Part shown: one piece after another, positions 1 through 8,930 of the stretch | Position numbering within the stretch: the stretch's first letter is position 1 | How the letters are laid out: every line of letters starts with the position of its first letter | NCBI GenBank assembly: GCA_004553545.1 | Contig: SFLD01000049.1 | Location: 1 to 24,029, forward strand | DNA: 24,029 nt | DNA from: Clostridiales bacterium | Lineage (GTDB): Bacteria > Bacillota > Clostridia > Oscillospirales > Oscillospiraceae | Reading direction: 5' to 3' | The notes under the pieces: model-generated | Told to the model about the DNA's origin: nothing | The model's database searches: none | Seen by the model: the letters and a program-made list of their open reading frames with translations, nothing else | Made by a program: the position numbers and the translations under genes

Positions 1-1305
1 GTAGTTGAACGGGACAAACGAAGTTGGGTGTAAATTTCGCACATTGGCTCTATCAGGCTTTACCTGTACCAAATACTGTGACATATCCACTATGAGTTGT
101 TCGCCACTTGCGCCGGGGGTTGCCAAAAACCGCTTCACCAGATAAGTCGCCATCTTGGTGCTGATTTTGTACTCATAAGCGTTATCCGGCTTCTGTTCAA
201 GGACAATGCCGTTGATGATTTTCCAGACAGCGGCGGAAGTGATGAAGTGCCCGTAAATCTCCTGTCGGGAATAGTCCTCTTTCTTGCACTTCATCCGGCT
301 GGCTCCGCAATCGTACTTGATGTGGCGGAAGAAGATTTCCTCCCGCCAACGGAGCCTGTAAAGTTCCATGATTTCTGCGGCGCTGAACTCGTCGCGTGAA
401 AGCGAGGTCAAGAGGGTTTCCAGATCTCCGTTAGGCAGTCTGCCGCGCACCACTCTCAGCCGCATGATATAGGGTAGTGGGTGAGCAAAGCGGGAGACAT
501 AGGTACGTGGGCTGTTGACCTTGCCCCGCTTGCTGCCCGTATTCACATAAATGTGTCCCTTTTCCTTGCTCGCTTGCGACTGGCTGTCCGTCAGAACAAA
601 CTCAATATCGACATCCAGTTCTTCCATTGGCAAAGCTTGTATGGGCTTTAACGCGCCATTATTCTGCTTTGTGCGAATAACGAAGTCCAGCCCCTTTTGC
701 TGAAAATCTGCAATTAAGGGATAGGAAGAGTAAAGTCTGTCGCATACGAAAATGCAAGGCGGAAAATCGTTCCACGCCACCATAAAGGCCGCATCTGCGT
801 GTTCGTTCTGCTTGCTGATAGGGTGCAGTACCATGTCCACCGTCTGATTAGAAAGCAAGTCTACCATGACCGTGGCTTTATACTGGTTATACCCGCCCTT
901 GGCTGTGTTTGACGCAGGCATGAAAGACGGCGTGCCCTTGTTGAGTGCTGTGTTGAAATTTACGCCGTCTATGCCAATCAGCTTGCGGCCCTTGTAAAGA
1001 AAGGCATCATTCCCGTTGTCTGTGTCAGAGAAGCGGCGCAGAACATAGTATAACAGTTCGGAAGGAATGGCGGCGCGGCGCTCAGAGAAGCTGGACGCAG
1101 ACACTTTTAGGCTGGGGTAATCGTACAGTTCCTTGCGTAAACTGTTTCCGCCCATGAGGCAGAGCAGCTTTATCATGGTCACTTGGTCGAGTTTGCGATT
1201 TCGGGAAAACAGATTGGCAGGCTCGTCAGCATCACGCTGCCAGTCTTTGATTGCGGAACGGATAGCATCTTCAAATTCCATCTTAACTTTATCAGCGATA
1301 TTCAT
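1..1305 (-). CDS. IS4-family DDE transposase, C-terminus cut by window edge
   Basis: The minus strand is open from ATG at 1305 to base 1 (435 codons, no stop). The start is preceded by AGGAG nine bases upstream. The protein fits the IS4 family of DDE transposases, which cut and rejoin insertion-sequence ends. The acidic residues appear as D113 (IGIDGVNFN), D189 (FVCDRLYSS) and E323. E323 lies in an exact Y-(2)-R-(3)-E-(6)-K signature (Y316, R319, E323, K330) that defines IS4-type enzymes. The N-terminal ~100 residues are helical and probably bind the ends. Base composition is lower in GC than the flanking chromosome, as expected of a transferred element. The sequence is intact in this window. 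The left IS end is outside the window and the right end could not be placed exactly. Confidence 0.9.
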   Translation of the reverse strand, partial: MNIADKVKMEFEDAIRSAIKDWQRDADEPANLFSRNRKLDQVTMIKLLCLMGGNSLRKELYDYPSLKVSASSFSERRAAIPSELLYYVLRRFSDTDNGNDAFLYKGRKLIGIDGVNFNTALNKGTPSFMPASNTAKGGYNQYKATVMVDLLSNQTVDMVLHPISKQNEHADAAFMVAWNDFPPCIFVCDRLYSSYPLIADFQQKGLDFVIRTKQNNGALKPIQALPMEELDVDIEFVLTDSQSQASKEKGHIYVNTGSKRGKVNSPRTYVSRFAHPLPYIMRLRVVRGRLPNGDLETLLTSLSRDEFSAAEIMELYRLRWREEIFFRHIKYDCGASRMKCKKEDYSRQEIYGHFITSAAVWKIINGIVLEQKPDNAYEYKISTKMATYLVKRFLATPGASGEQLIVDMSQYLVQVKPDRANVRNLHPTSFVPFNY

Positions 1306-1352
1306 AATCTTTTGCTCCTGTCATGTATTTGCCGGGATTGGACGCAAAAGAA

Positions 1353-1398
1353 GCGCATGACAACAGCTCCCACCGGCAGGGAAGCCATTGTCATGCGC
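1353..1398 (-). terminator. Hairpin upstream of transposase, terminator-like on minus strand
   Basis: An 11-bp perfect inverted repeat (GCGCATGACAA at 1353-1363 and its complement at 1388-1398) has a 24-nt loop. On the minus strand it is followed by TTCTTTTGC, so it would stop transcription entering the transposase from outside. IS elements often carry such protection against read-through; that role is inferred. Confidence 0.4.
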
Positions 1399-1966
1399 TC
1401 CTAAGACACTCATCCATATGTCGGGACAGCAGCATGAATTGTAAAATGGGTCGGCAATAAGCCAAAATCGTAAAATCTCGTAAAACTCTCAAACTGGGCT
1501 ACTAAGGCCAAATACAGGTTAGCATAAGCAAATAGTGCTGTCAAAGGAAAGAACAGAATGTTCACTAAAAGTTCACTAACCGAACACCCCGTGAGGGTAA
1601 AAATAGCGACAAGAGCGCAAACCGAACAGTTTGCGCTCTTGTCCGAACAGCATTGGACGCCAGTCCCCCCTTTTTTTGATTTCCCCCCTGTGCGCCCGGC
1701 CGAGGCTTCCTTGCGCGCCGGGAACTGTCACGGCCCCGCCCGGTGTTTCGGGGCACTGCCTGTGACGCACCCGTAGGGGCCGCTGCCCAGGGCTTCGGTA
1801 GACCTTCCGTAGGGGCCGACGACTTGACCGACGCTCCAAATTTCGGGACGGAATTTGGTCGGCGGAGGCCATGCCCTAGGTACGGCGGCCCGTCGCTGGG
1901 CACCACCTGTGTTGCTTCCGTAGGGCGGGGTGACCTCACCTCGCCGCACCCGTTTTGCTCCTGTCT
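1399..1966. other. Gene-free stretch with hairpin and repeat fragments
   Basis: No credible gene is seen here. Features are a direct repeat GTTCACTAA (twice, near 1560-1580), a perfect 14-bp inverted repeat at 1608-1643 (GACAAGAGCGCAAA with an 8-nt loop), and short units beginning GTAGGGGC. The right end of the IS probably lies in the AT-richer part before about 1600. ORFs on both strands here are low-complexity translations of GC-rich repeats. Confidence 0.5.
1823..1887 (+). repeat. 65-bp repeat, copy 1
   Basis: This 65-bp segment recurs inverted at 9902-9966 with one visible mismatch. Its middle is a hairpin, CCAAATT facing AATTTGG around TCGGGACGG, flanked by GACCG/CGGTC-like arms, so it resembles a REP/MITE-type unit. 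Confidence 0.8.
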
Positions 1967-2214
1967 CCTGTAGGGGGCGGGCTCCGTCCCGCCCCGCTGG
2001 GGGAATGTTCGTTTTCCGTGCCAATTTCCGTTATCTCCGGAACGTTTCCCGCTCCGCGTAGGGGCGGGCCTGTGTGTCCGCCCGGACACGCCTCTTCACG
2101 GGACCCGTTCGCGGGCCGACACACAGGTCGGCCCCTACGGATTCGATTGTAATATCCATGGATCCCCGGAAGAAACCGGGCGGGGACGGAGCCCCGCCCC
2201 TACCGGTCGATCAC
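1967..2214 (-). repeat. Composite GTAGGGGC repeat, copy A (inverted)
   Basis: This is a third, more diverged copy of the composite repeat at 8698-8930 and 9211-9443, in the opposite orientation. It contains the same order of palindromic sub-units: outer GGGGCGGGGCTCCGTCCCCGC-like block, GTAGGGGCCGACCTGTGTGTC, its partner ending CCGCCCCTAC, and the GGCGGGACGGAGCCCGCC block. The outer ends form an imperfect terminal inverted repeat starting GTAGGGG. Confidence 0.75.
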
Positions 2215-2331
2215 GGTGCGCAGCAGGGGCCGATGGGCTTAGGGTTTGGCTCCCGCCTGCGGCGGAAAGGACCGAGACATTTTTCACTGCGGCGTGTACG
2301 CGGCGGAGAATCCCTCTTACAGGGCGGCGTG

Positions 2332-2370
2332 CAAACAGGGTCCGGCCCTGCAGGGGCCGGACCCTGTTTG
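2332..2370. terminator. Strong hairpin (CAGGGTCCGGCCC type)
   Basis: A 17-bp perfect stem (2332-2348 with 2354-2370) encloses a 5-nt loop. Its core, ACAGGGTCCGGCCC and complement, is shared with the hairpin at 17678-17709. It lies downstream of glnN on the minus strand as the second of two hairpins and probably adds to termination. Confidence 0.5.
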
Positions 2371-2385
2371 TGCCCAGGCGCAGTG

Positions 2386-2418
2386 CAAAGCCCCTCCGGC
2401 ATTGCCGGAGGGGCTTTG
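2386..2418 (-). terminator. Hairpin downstream of glnN
   Basis: A perfect 15-bp stem (CAAAGCCCCTCCGGC, loop of three bases, complement) lies 72 bp past the glnN stop. The T-run is short on either strand, so it is a terminator or transcript-stabilising hairpin. Confidence 0.55.
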
Positions 2419-2489
2419 GTCATGGTAGGAACGGGAAGCGTTCGACGGGGCAGGGGACGGTCGAGGGGGGACGGAGTCCCTGCTCGCGA

Positions 2490-4542
2490 TCAGTAGAAGA
2501 GGATATCCCCGTACACCGGGAAGGGCCAGGCTTCCTTGGGGAGCAGGGCCTCCAGCTCGTCGGCGGCCTTGCGGGCCTTGGCCATGCCGGGGACCAGGTT
2601 TTTGTGGCAGTAGCCCATGGCCTCCGTGGCGTCCGCGGGGATGGCGGCGATGTCCGCCTCCAGCTGCCCACAGGCGGCGTAGAGTTCCTCGGTGAGGGCG
2701 GAGACGGCCTTGGCGGTCTCGGTCTCATAGCCGCAGGAGAGGTTCATCTGCTGCTTCTTCCCCATCCGCTCGCAGAGCTCCGCGCCGAAGGCGGAGACGG
2801 CGGGCAGGATCTGGCGGCGGATCATGTCCGCCATGGTCTTGGCCTCGATGGAGGTGACGGCCGCGTAGTTCTCGGCGTGGATCTCATAGCGGGCCTGGAC
2901 CTCGTCGGGGGTGTAGATGCCGTGCTTGACGAAGAGGTCCACGTTCTTCTGGGCGATGTAGGCGGGCAGGGCCTCGGCGGTGGAGGGGAAGTTGCAGAGG
3001 CCGCGCTTCTCCGCCTCGGCGATCCAGTCCTCGGTGTAGCCGTTGCCGTTGAAGATGATGCGCTGATGCTCCGTCAGCACCCGGCGGATGAGGGCCGCCA
3101 GGTCGGCCTGGAAGTCCTTGCTGCCCTCCAGCTCGTCCGCAAACTGCTCCAGCTCCTCAGCCATGATGGTGTTGAGGGCGATGTTGGGGCCGGAGATGGA
3201 CTGGGAGGAGCCCAGGGCCCGGAACTCGAACTTGTTGCCGGTGAAGGCCATGGGGGAGGTGCGGTTCCGGTCCGTGTTGTCCTGGGGGATGTTGGGCAGC
3301 ACGTCCACGCCGATGCGCAGGGTGCGCTTTCCGGCGTCGGTATGGGGGGTGCCGTGGATGATGGAGTCCACCACCGCCTGGAGATCGTCCCCCAGGAAGA
3401 CGGAGAGGATGGCGGGGGGTGCTTCCTGGGCGCCCAGGCGCAGGTCGTTGCCGGGGAAGGCCACCGTGGCCCGCAGGAAGTCCTGGTACTCGTCCACGCC
3501 CTTCAAAAAGGCCGCCAGGAAGAGGAGGAACTGGGCGTTCTGGCTGGGGGTCTTGCCGGGCTTGAAGAGGTTTTTGCCGGAATCCGTCGCGAGAGACCAG
3601 TTGTCGTGCTTGCCGGAGCCGTTGACTCCGGCGAAGGGTTTCTCATGCAGGAGGCAGACGAGATCGTGGCGCTCGGCCACCTTCTTCATCATCTCCATGG
3701 TGAGCTGGTTCTGGTCGCAGGAGCTGTTGGCGTCGGTATAGACGGGGGCCATCTCGTGCTGGCAGGGGGCCACCTCGTTGTGCTTAGTCTTGGAGAGGAC
3801 GCCCAGCTTCCAGAGCTCGGTGTCCAGGTCCTTCATGTACTCCGCCACCCGGGGACGGATGGCGCCGTAGTAGTGGTCGTCCAGCGGTCCGGCCCGTGAG
3901 GCGCAGGTCCTCCCGCTTCATGTAGTCCTTCCGGTCGATGAGGAAGTACTCCTGCTCGGGGCCCACCTGGGCCGTGACCCGGCGGGTCTCGGTGTCGCCG
4001 AAGAGCCGCAGGATGCGCACCGCCTGGCGGCTCACCTCATCCATGGAGCGGAGGAGGGGGGTCTTCTTGTCCAGGGCCTGGCCGGAGTAGGAGCAGAACA
4101 CCGTGGGGATGCAGAGGGTGGTGTCCTTGATGAAGGCGAAGGCCGTGGGGTCCCAGGCGGTGTAGCCCCGGGCCTCGAAGGTGGCCCGCAGGCCGCCGGA
4201 GGGGAAGGAGGAGGCGTCGGACTCGCCGCGTACCAGCTCCTTGCCGGAGAACTCCATCATGATCTTGCCCCGGCCGTCCGGCGCGATGAAGGCGTCGTGC
4301 TTCTCGGCGGTGACGCCGGTCATGGGCTGGAACCAGTGGGTGAAGTGGGTGCAGCCCTTCTCCGTGGCCCACTGCTTCATGGCCTCGGCGATCTCGTTGG
4401 CGATGGAGAGGTCCAGGGAAGTGCCCTCGGTGATGCAGCGCTTCCAGGCGGCGTAGGACGCGGAGGAGAGACGCTGTCGCATCGTATCCTCGTTGAAGAC
4501 CAGGCTGCCGAAGAGCTCGGGAAGTTTTTCAGGTGCGCTCAT
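2490..4542 (-). pseudogene. glnN: Type III glutamine synthetase, broken by internal deletion/frameshift
   Basis: Glutamine synthetase III makes glutamine from glutamate, ammonia and ATP. The N-terminal part (4542 to about 3888, ~218 codons) has VGPEQEYFLID, the conserved active-site segment. The C-terminal part (about 3884 to 2490, ~464 codons) has NEVAPCQHEMAP and NGSGKHDNWSLAT, the ATP-site signature of the type III family. The frames do not join: after LRLTGRT the sequence jumps to LDDHYYGAIRPRV one frame away. Family members usually carry about a dozen residues here (like LFGAPAPKGQE), so a small deletion plus frameshift is inferred near 3884-3890. The start was set at ATG 4542 because AAGGAGGAAAC sits just upstream; the ATG at 4563 lies before that ribosome site. 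The family is clear; whether the break is real or a sequence error is open. Confidence 0.88.
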
Positions 4543-4655
4543 GCGTTGTTTCCTCCTTGTCATAAGTTTGAAATGGGGACATTCCGGCCGGATTTGTGCG
4601 CCGGAACGGAAGAAATGCCGGAAAGCAAACCTTTACCCCCATTATGAATGTATGC

Positions 4656-4684
4656 AGTTTACCACCCCCGGTCCCCGCCGTCAA
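4656..4684 (-). promoter_or_regulatory. Promoter of glnN
   Basis: On the minus strand TTGACG (4679-4684) is 17 bp from TAAACT (4656-4661), with an extended -10 TGG directly before it. It lies about 115 bp upstream of the glnN start. Confidence 0.6.
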
Positions 4685-4773
4685 TGGCAGATTGCCTAAA
4701 AACAGCAAAAAAATTCCGTGGAATTTCACCAGGTATTTTTTTGCGCCCCAGCGCCCCGCTCCGCCGCCGGGTG

Positions 4774-4782
4774 TGGTAGAAT
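4774..4782 (+). promoter_or_regulatory. Extended -10 for the DUF1846 gene
   Basis: TGGTAGAAT at 4774-4782 is an extended -10 element about 40 bp before the ATG at 4824. No good -35 is seen at 17 bp, which is usual for extended -10 promoters. Confidence 0.4.
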
Positions 4783-4823
4783 AGGACGGTATGATTTTTT
4801 AGAGGAAGGGTCGGGATCACCTT

Positions 4824-6308
4824 ATGGCAGCCATCGGTTTTGATAATCAGAAATACCTCACCATCCAGTCCCAGCAGATCAAGGAGCGCATCAGCCAGTT
4901 CGGCGGCAAGCTCTACCTGGAGTTCGGCGGCAAGCTCTTTGACGACTATCACGCCTCCCGGGTCCTGCCGGGCTTCGAGCCGGACAGCAAGATCCGCATG
5001 CTCCAGCAGCTGCGGGAGGACGTGGAGATCGTCATCGCCATCAACGCCTCGGACATCGAGAAGAACAAGATGCGGGGGGACCTCGGCATCCGCTACGATG
5101 ACGACGTGCTGCGGCTCATCGACATCTTCCGGGGGCTCGGCCTCTACGTCGGCTCCGTGGTGCTGACGCAGTACAGCGGCCAGGGGGCGGCGGACGCCTT
5201 CCTGAACCGCCTGAAGACCCTGGGCATCCGCTGCTTCCGGCACTATCCCATCCCCGGCTACCCCTCCAACGTCCCCTTCATCGTCAGCGAGGAGGGCCTG
5301 GGCAAGAACGACTACATCGAGACCAGCCACTCCCTCATCGTGGTGACGGCCCCCGGCCCCGGCAGCGGCAAGATGGCCACCTGCCTCTCCCAGCTCTACC
5401 ACGAGCACAAGCGGGGCATTCAGGCGGGCTACGCCAAGTTTGAGACCTTCCCCATCTGGAACCTGCCCTTAAAGCACCCGGTGAACCTGGCGTACGAGGC
5501 CGCCACGGCGGACCTGGACGATGTCAACATGATCGACCCCTTCCACCTGGAGGCCTACGGCAAGACCACCGTCAACTACAACCGGGATGTGGAGATCTTC
5601 CCGGTGCTGAATGCCATCTTCCAGCGCATCCAGGGCTCCTCTCCCTATCAGTCCCCCACGGACATGGGCGTCAACATGGCGGGCTACTGCATCGTGAACG
5701 ACGACGTCTGCTGCGACGCCTCCCGCCAGGAGATCCTGCGGCGCTACTACACCGCCTGCATGGAGCTGGTCCAGGGCAAGGGCAGCGAGGCCACCGTCCG
5801 CAAGCTGGAGCTGGTGATGAACCAGGCCGGCGTCACGGCAGAGATCTGCCCCGCCGTGGCGGCCTCCCTGCAGAAGGCCCAGGATACCGGCGCCCCCGCC
5901 GGGGCCATGGTCCTGCCGGACGGCCGGGTGGTGACGGGCAAGACCTCCGGCACCCTGGGGGCCGCCTCCGCCCTGCTGCTGAACGCCCTCAAGGCCCTGG
6001 GCGGCATCGGGGACCAGTTTGAGCTCATCAGCGCCCAGGTCTTGGAGCCCGTCTGCCGCCTGAAGACGGAGTACCTCAAGCACAAGAACCCCCGCCTCCA
6101 CACGGACGAGGTCCTGCTGGCCCTGGCCATCTCCGCCCTGACGAATCCCCTGGCGGAGCTGGCCCAGCAGCAGCTCCCCAAGCTCCGGGGCTGCGACGCC
6201 CACTTCACCGTCATCCTCAACGAGGAGGACCTGGCGCTCCTGAAGCGCCTGGGCATCCGGGCCACCTGCGAGCCGAGATACGAGAATAAGTGCCTCTACC
6301 ACAAGTGA
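4824..6308 (+). CDS. DUF1846 (UPF0371) family protein
   Basis: The protein has 494 residues and matches the DUF1846/UPF0371 family along its full length, starting with the typical GFDNQKYLTIQSQQIKERI. Other family-like stretches are KLYLEFGGKLFDDYHASRVLPGF (residues ~29-51) and VTAPGPGSGKMATCLSQLYHE (~175-195), the latter a glycine-rich loop resembling a nucleotide-binding turn. The family is common in Firmicutes, cytoplasmic, and has no agreed biochemical role, so none is assigned. It is transcribed divergently from glnN and followed by a strong terminator, so it is a single-gene unit. AGGAAGGG lies about 14 bp before the ATG, a rather long spacing, but no better in-frame start is seen. The reading frame is intact. 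Confidence 0.92.
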   Translation: MAAIGFDNQKYLTIQSQQIKERISQFGGKLYLEFGGKLFDDYHASRVLPGFEPDSKIRMLQQLREDVEIVIAINASDIEKNKMRGDLGIRYDDDVLRLIDIFRGLGLYVGSVVLTQYSGQGAADAFLNRLKTLGIRCFRHYPIPGYPSNVPFIVSEEGLGKNDYIETSHSLIVVTAPGPGSGKMATCLSQLYHEHKRGIQAGYAKFETFPIWNLPLKHPVNLAYEAATADLDDVNMIDPFHLEAYGKTTVNYNRDVEIFPVLNAIFQRIQGSSPYQSPTDMGVNMAGYCIVNDDVCCDASRQEILRRYYTACMELVQGKGSEATVRKLELVMNQAGVTAEICPAVAASLQKAQDTGAPAGAMVLPDGRVVTGKTSGTLGAASALLLNALKALGGIGDQFELISAQVLEPVCRLKTEYLKHKNPRLHTDEVLLALAISALTNPLAELAQQQLPKLRGCDAHFTVILNEEDLALLKRLGIRATCEPRYENKCLYHK

Positions 6309-6315
6309 GGCCCGC

Positions 6316-6350
6316 GCAGCGCCCGCCCTTCTGCGGGCGCTGCTTTTTTT
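6316..6350 (+). terminator. Rho-independent terminator after DUF1846 gene
   Basis: GCAGCGCCCGC (6316-6326) pairs perfectly with 6333-6343 around a 6-nt loop and is followed by seven T. Confidence 0.92.
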
Positions 6351-6398
6351 GAAAAATATCCGTGGGTTTTTGCGGGGCGAAGGGTATCTTAGGGTGAA

Positions 6399-6951
6399 AT
6401 GACGACACGGGGAAGGGGGGAGCCGGATTTGGAAGATCGGGAGATCCTGCAGCGGCTGCGGACCGGGGACGCCGCCGGGATGGAGGCCCTGCTGGGGCAG
6501 TACGGCGCGCTGCTGCGCTACGTGGTGAAGCCCATCCTGCCCCGGGAGGAGGACCGGGAGGACTGCCTCTCGGAGATCAGCCTCCGGATCTGGGAGCGGG
6601 TCGGCAGCTTCACGGAGGACCGTGGGACCCTTGCCGCCTGGCTCACGGCCATCGCCCGGAACATGGCGCTGAACCACGCCCGGCGGGAGGGCCTGCGGGC
6701 GTCGGAGGAGCTGAGCCATCAGGCGGCGGCCCCCGGCCCCTCGCCGGAGGAAGCGGTCCTCCGCCGGGAGCGGCAGGAGACCCTGCGCCGGGCCCTGGAG
6801 GCCCTGGACCAGAGGGACCGGCTCCTCTTCTACCGGAAGTACTACCGCGCAGATCGCCCGGGAGCTGGGTCTCACGGAGCGGGCGGTGGAGGGGCGGCTC
6901 TATCGGATCAAGGCACGGCTGCGGCAGCGGATGGGAGGTGAGCGCCCGTGA
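6399..6951 (+). pseudogene. Sigma-70 family (ECF-like) factor, frameshifted before region 4 helix
   Basis: Residues 1-~150 read as an RNA polymerase sigma factor: region 2 core (LLRYVVKPILPREEDREDCLSEISLRIWERVGSF, then TLAAWLTAIARNMALNHARR) and the start of region 4 (RRALEALDQRDRLLFYRKYY). The frame then turns into a low-complexity tail ending at 6941. In the next frame from about 6858 the missing region 4 helix-turn-helix is plain (QIARELGLTERAVEGRLYRIKARLRQRM), ending at TGA 6949-6951. So a few codons plus a frameshift are missing at ~6850-6858. The restored stop would overlap the GTG of the next gene (GTGA), a sign of translational coupling. The start ATG 6399 has AGGGTGA immediately upstream. 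As read, the protein would lack its -35-recognition helix. Confidence 0.82.
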
Positions 6952-8585
6952 GCGAGAAGTTCTACCCACCGGAGGACCGGGACCCCACCGCCTTCCAGGC
7001 CCCGGCCCCGGAGGCCCCTTCGGAGGATTTTGACGCCCTCCTGCGCTCCGCCCTGCCGGAGCTGCCGCCCCAGGACGTGGTCCGGGAGGTGACCCCTCTC
7101 GGCGGGACGGTGAAGCTCATCACCTGGGGCCTGACACTTTGCAGCGTGACGCTGAACATCGGCTCCCTGCTGCCCCTTCTCATGCGGGTCTCCGGCACCC
7201 TCCTCTGCCTCATCGGCTTCCGCCGTCTCCGGCGGGAGAACGGCTGGTTCCGGGCCTGCTATGGCCTTGCCGTCCTGCGCCTGGCGCTGGACTGGGCCGG
7301 GGAGCTGCGGCAGACCACCCTCCTCCGCCCCCCGGAGGCGCTGGAGACGGCCGTCCTGGCCGTCAGCGTCCTGGCCCTGCTGGCCCTGTCCTTCTGCCTC
7401 TGGCGGGGACTCCTGACCGCCCGGCGGAAGGCCGGGCAGCCCCCCAGGGCCACTGCCGCGGGAGCCCTCTGCCTCTGGTACGCCGTCCTCTTCGGGGTGC
7501 TTTTCCTGGCAGGCGGCACCGTCACCGGCTGGTTCATCTGGCTCCCGCTGCTCCTCTATCTGGTCCTTCTCTGGCGGCTCTTCCGCCTGGGCCGGGAGAT
7601 GGAGGACTCCCGCTACGTCCTGGACCCGGCTCCCGTCCGCCTGACGGACGGCAAGCTGGCCCTCCTGCTGCTGACCGCCGCCGCCGTCCTGGCCCTCTGC
7701 GGCTACACCTTTTTCACCCGCCTCCCCATGGACTGGCAGCCCGACGCCCCTGTCTCCCAGGAGGCGGAGGCCATCCGGCAGGAGCTCCGGGACCTGAACT
7801 TCCTGGAGGAAGTCCTTCGGGACCTCAGTGAGGAGGACCTCCTGGCATGCCAAGGCGCCACCCGGGTCATCGTCCAGCAGAAGCTGGAGGACCTGGACGG
7901 CGACGCCCTGGGGGTGGACCGCTACACCGGCGACTGGCGGACCATCGCGGAGGACTGGGGCAAGGGCCGCTACGACCTGCTCTCCACCGGCGTCGCGGTG
8001 CAGCTCCCGGCGGAGGACGGGGAGCTCCGCTGGCGGCTCTTCCACCACTTCCTCTGGGTGGAGCCCCGGCGCCACCCCAGCGCCGACTGCCTCCGGCTGA
8101 TGCCGGTGGAGCGGGAGAACAGCGACGGCGCCGCCTGGCGCCAGGACAGCGACTGCACTGGCCGCCTCCTCTATGAGGAGGACGGCGTCACCCTGACGGC
8201 CCCCTACGCCGTGCTGGAGCGGGAGAGCTGGCAGGAGGAGAACGCCTTCGGCTGGACCAGCAGCTCCACGGACCACTTCGCTGAGTTCTCCCTGCCGGAC
8301 ATGGCGGAGAATGCCCGTGGCTACCTTACCCACAGCATCCGGGGCCCGGCGGAGCTGGAGACCTACGTGGTGGACTCCTGGTTCTACTACTACGGCGTCA
8401 AAAACTGGCCCTTCTTCCCGGCGGCCACAAGCCGGGAGAGCTGGCGGCAAGACAGCTGGAACGCCAGGGACCATTACTACAATATGCAGGATATGCTGCA
8501 GTTCTGGGGCGTCTACCAGACCCCCGACGGCCGGGACGACTCCCCGATCCACGACCCCTACCACAGCCGGGACGACTGGAACTGA
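6948..8585 (+). CDS. Large membrane protein partnered with the sigma factor; possible anti-sigma/sensor
   Basis: The protein has 545 residues from GTG 6948, with GGGAGGTG seven bases upstream. Residues ~1-55 are soluble and acidic (EDFDALLRSALPELPPQDVVREVTP). About seven hydrophobic segments follow between ~57 and ~258 (for example LITWGLTLCSVTLNIGSLLPLL, AVLAVSVLALLALSFCLW, LWYAVLFGVLFLAGG, LALLLLTAAAVLALCGYTFF). A long region of about 285 residues follows, probably extracytoplasmic and rich in Trp, Tyr and Asp. The start overlaps the intended stop of the sigma gene, so the two were translated together. That arrangement suggests a membrane regulator of the sigma factor, but no known anti-sigma domain was recognised, and the role is inference only. 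The frame is intact although its partner is broken. The sequence ends with a histidine/aspartate-rich tail. Confidence 0.75.
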   Translation: MSEKFYPPEDRDPTAFQAPAPEAPSEDFDALLRSALPELPPQDVVREVTPLGGTVKLITWGLTLCSVTLNIGSLLPLLMRVSGTLLCLIGFRRLRRENGWFRACYGLAVLRLALDWAGELRQTTLLRPPEALETAVLAVSVLALLALSFCLWRGLLTARRKAGQPPRATAAGALCLWYAVLFGVLFLAGGTVTGWFIWLPLLLYLVLLWRLFRLGREMEDSRYVLDPAPVRLTDGKLALLLLTAAAVLALCGYTFFTRLPMDWQPDAPVSQEAEAIRQELRDLNFLEEVLRDLSEEDLLACQGATRVIVQQKLEDLDGDALGVDRYTGDWRTIAEDWGKGRYDLLSTGVAVQLPAEDGELRWRLFHHFLWVEPRRHPSADCLRLMPVERENSDGAAWRQDSDCTGRLLYEEDGVTLTAPYAVLERESWQEENAFGWTSSSTDHFAEFSLPDMAENARGYLTHSIRGPAELETYVVDSWFYYYGVKNWPFFPAATSRESWRQDSWNARDHYYNMQDMLQFWGVYQTPDGRDDSPIHDPYHSRDDWN

Positions 8586-8587
8586 CC

Positions 8588-8619
8588 AAAGGCCCCCCAC
8601 ATCCGTGGGGGGCCTTTTT
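8588..8619 (+). terminator. Rho-independent terminator of the sigma-factor operon
   Basis: AAAGGCCCCCCAC pairs with GTGGGGGGCCTTT around ATCC and runs into a T stretch, starting 3 bp after the stop codon. Confidence 0.92.
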
Positions 8620-8697
8620 CCGGAAAGAGCGCGAAGCCACCCTACGCGGTGGGAACTGTCGGAGGCCGTGCTCTGGGTGCGGCGCCCCCCGTCTGGC

Positions 8698-8930
8698 ATC
8701 ACGATAGACCGGTAGGGGCGGGGCTCTGTCCCCGCCCGTTGTTTTGGGGTTGATGGATGTTTTGTAGGGGCCGACCTGTGTGTCGGCCCGGACACGGTTC
8801 TTCGCGGCACCCGTTCACAGGCAGACACATAGGTCCGTCCCTACGCGGGGCGGGGAGGCGTTCGGGAACCAACGAGAATTGGCGCGGAACAGGGGCCTCG
8901 CGGGGCGGGACGGAGCCCGCCCCCTACAGG
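8698..8930 (+). repeat. Composite GTAGGGGC repeat, copy B (233 bp)
   Basis: This copy aligns without a net gap to copy C at 9211-9443 (both 233 bp, offset 513). It begins ATCACGATAGACCGGTAGGGG and ends CGCCCCCTACAGG. Between are four palindromic blocks. The ends form an imperfect ~20-bp terminal inverted repeat starting GTAGGGG, like a small non-autonomous element. No ORF of its own is credible. Confidence 0.85.

Noticed and set aside
97..399. Plus-strand frames within the transposase region
   Set aside because: Antisense shadows of the intact transposase, which carries the full DDE and Y-R-E-K signature.
1967..2214. CRISPR array suggested by the GTAGGGGC repeats
   Set aside because: Units are irregularly spaced, inverted relative to each other and lack unique spacers of even length; no cas genes are present.
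3784..4542. Programmed ribosomal frameshift as explanation for split glnN
   Set aside because: About a dozen conserved residues are missing at the joint and there is no slippery run, so a deletion fits better.
6900..8828. Long minus-strand frame (642 codons) opposite the membrane-protein gene
   Set aside because: Low-complexity Pro/Glu/Gly/Gln composition, reads through the terminator and repeats, and lies antisense to a gene with membrane segments.
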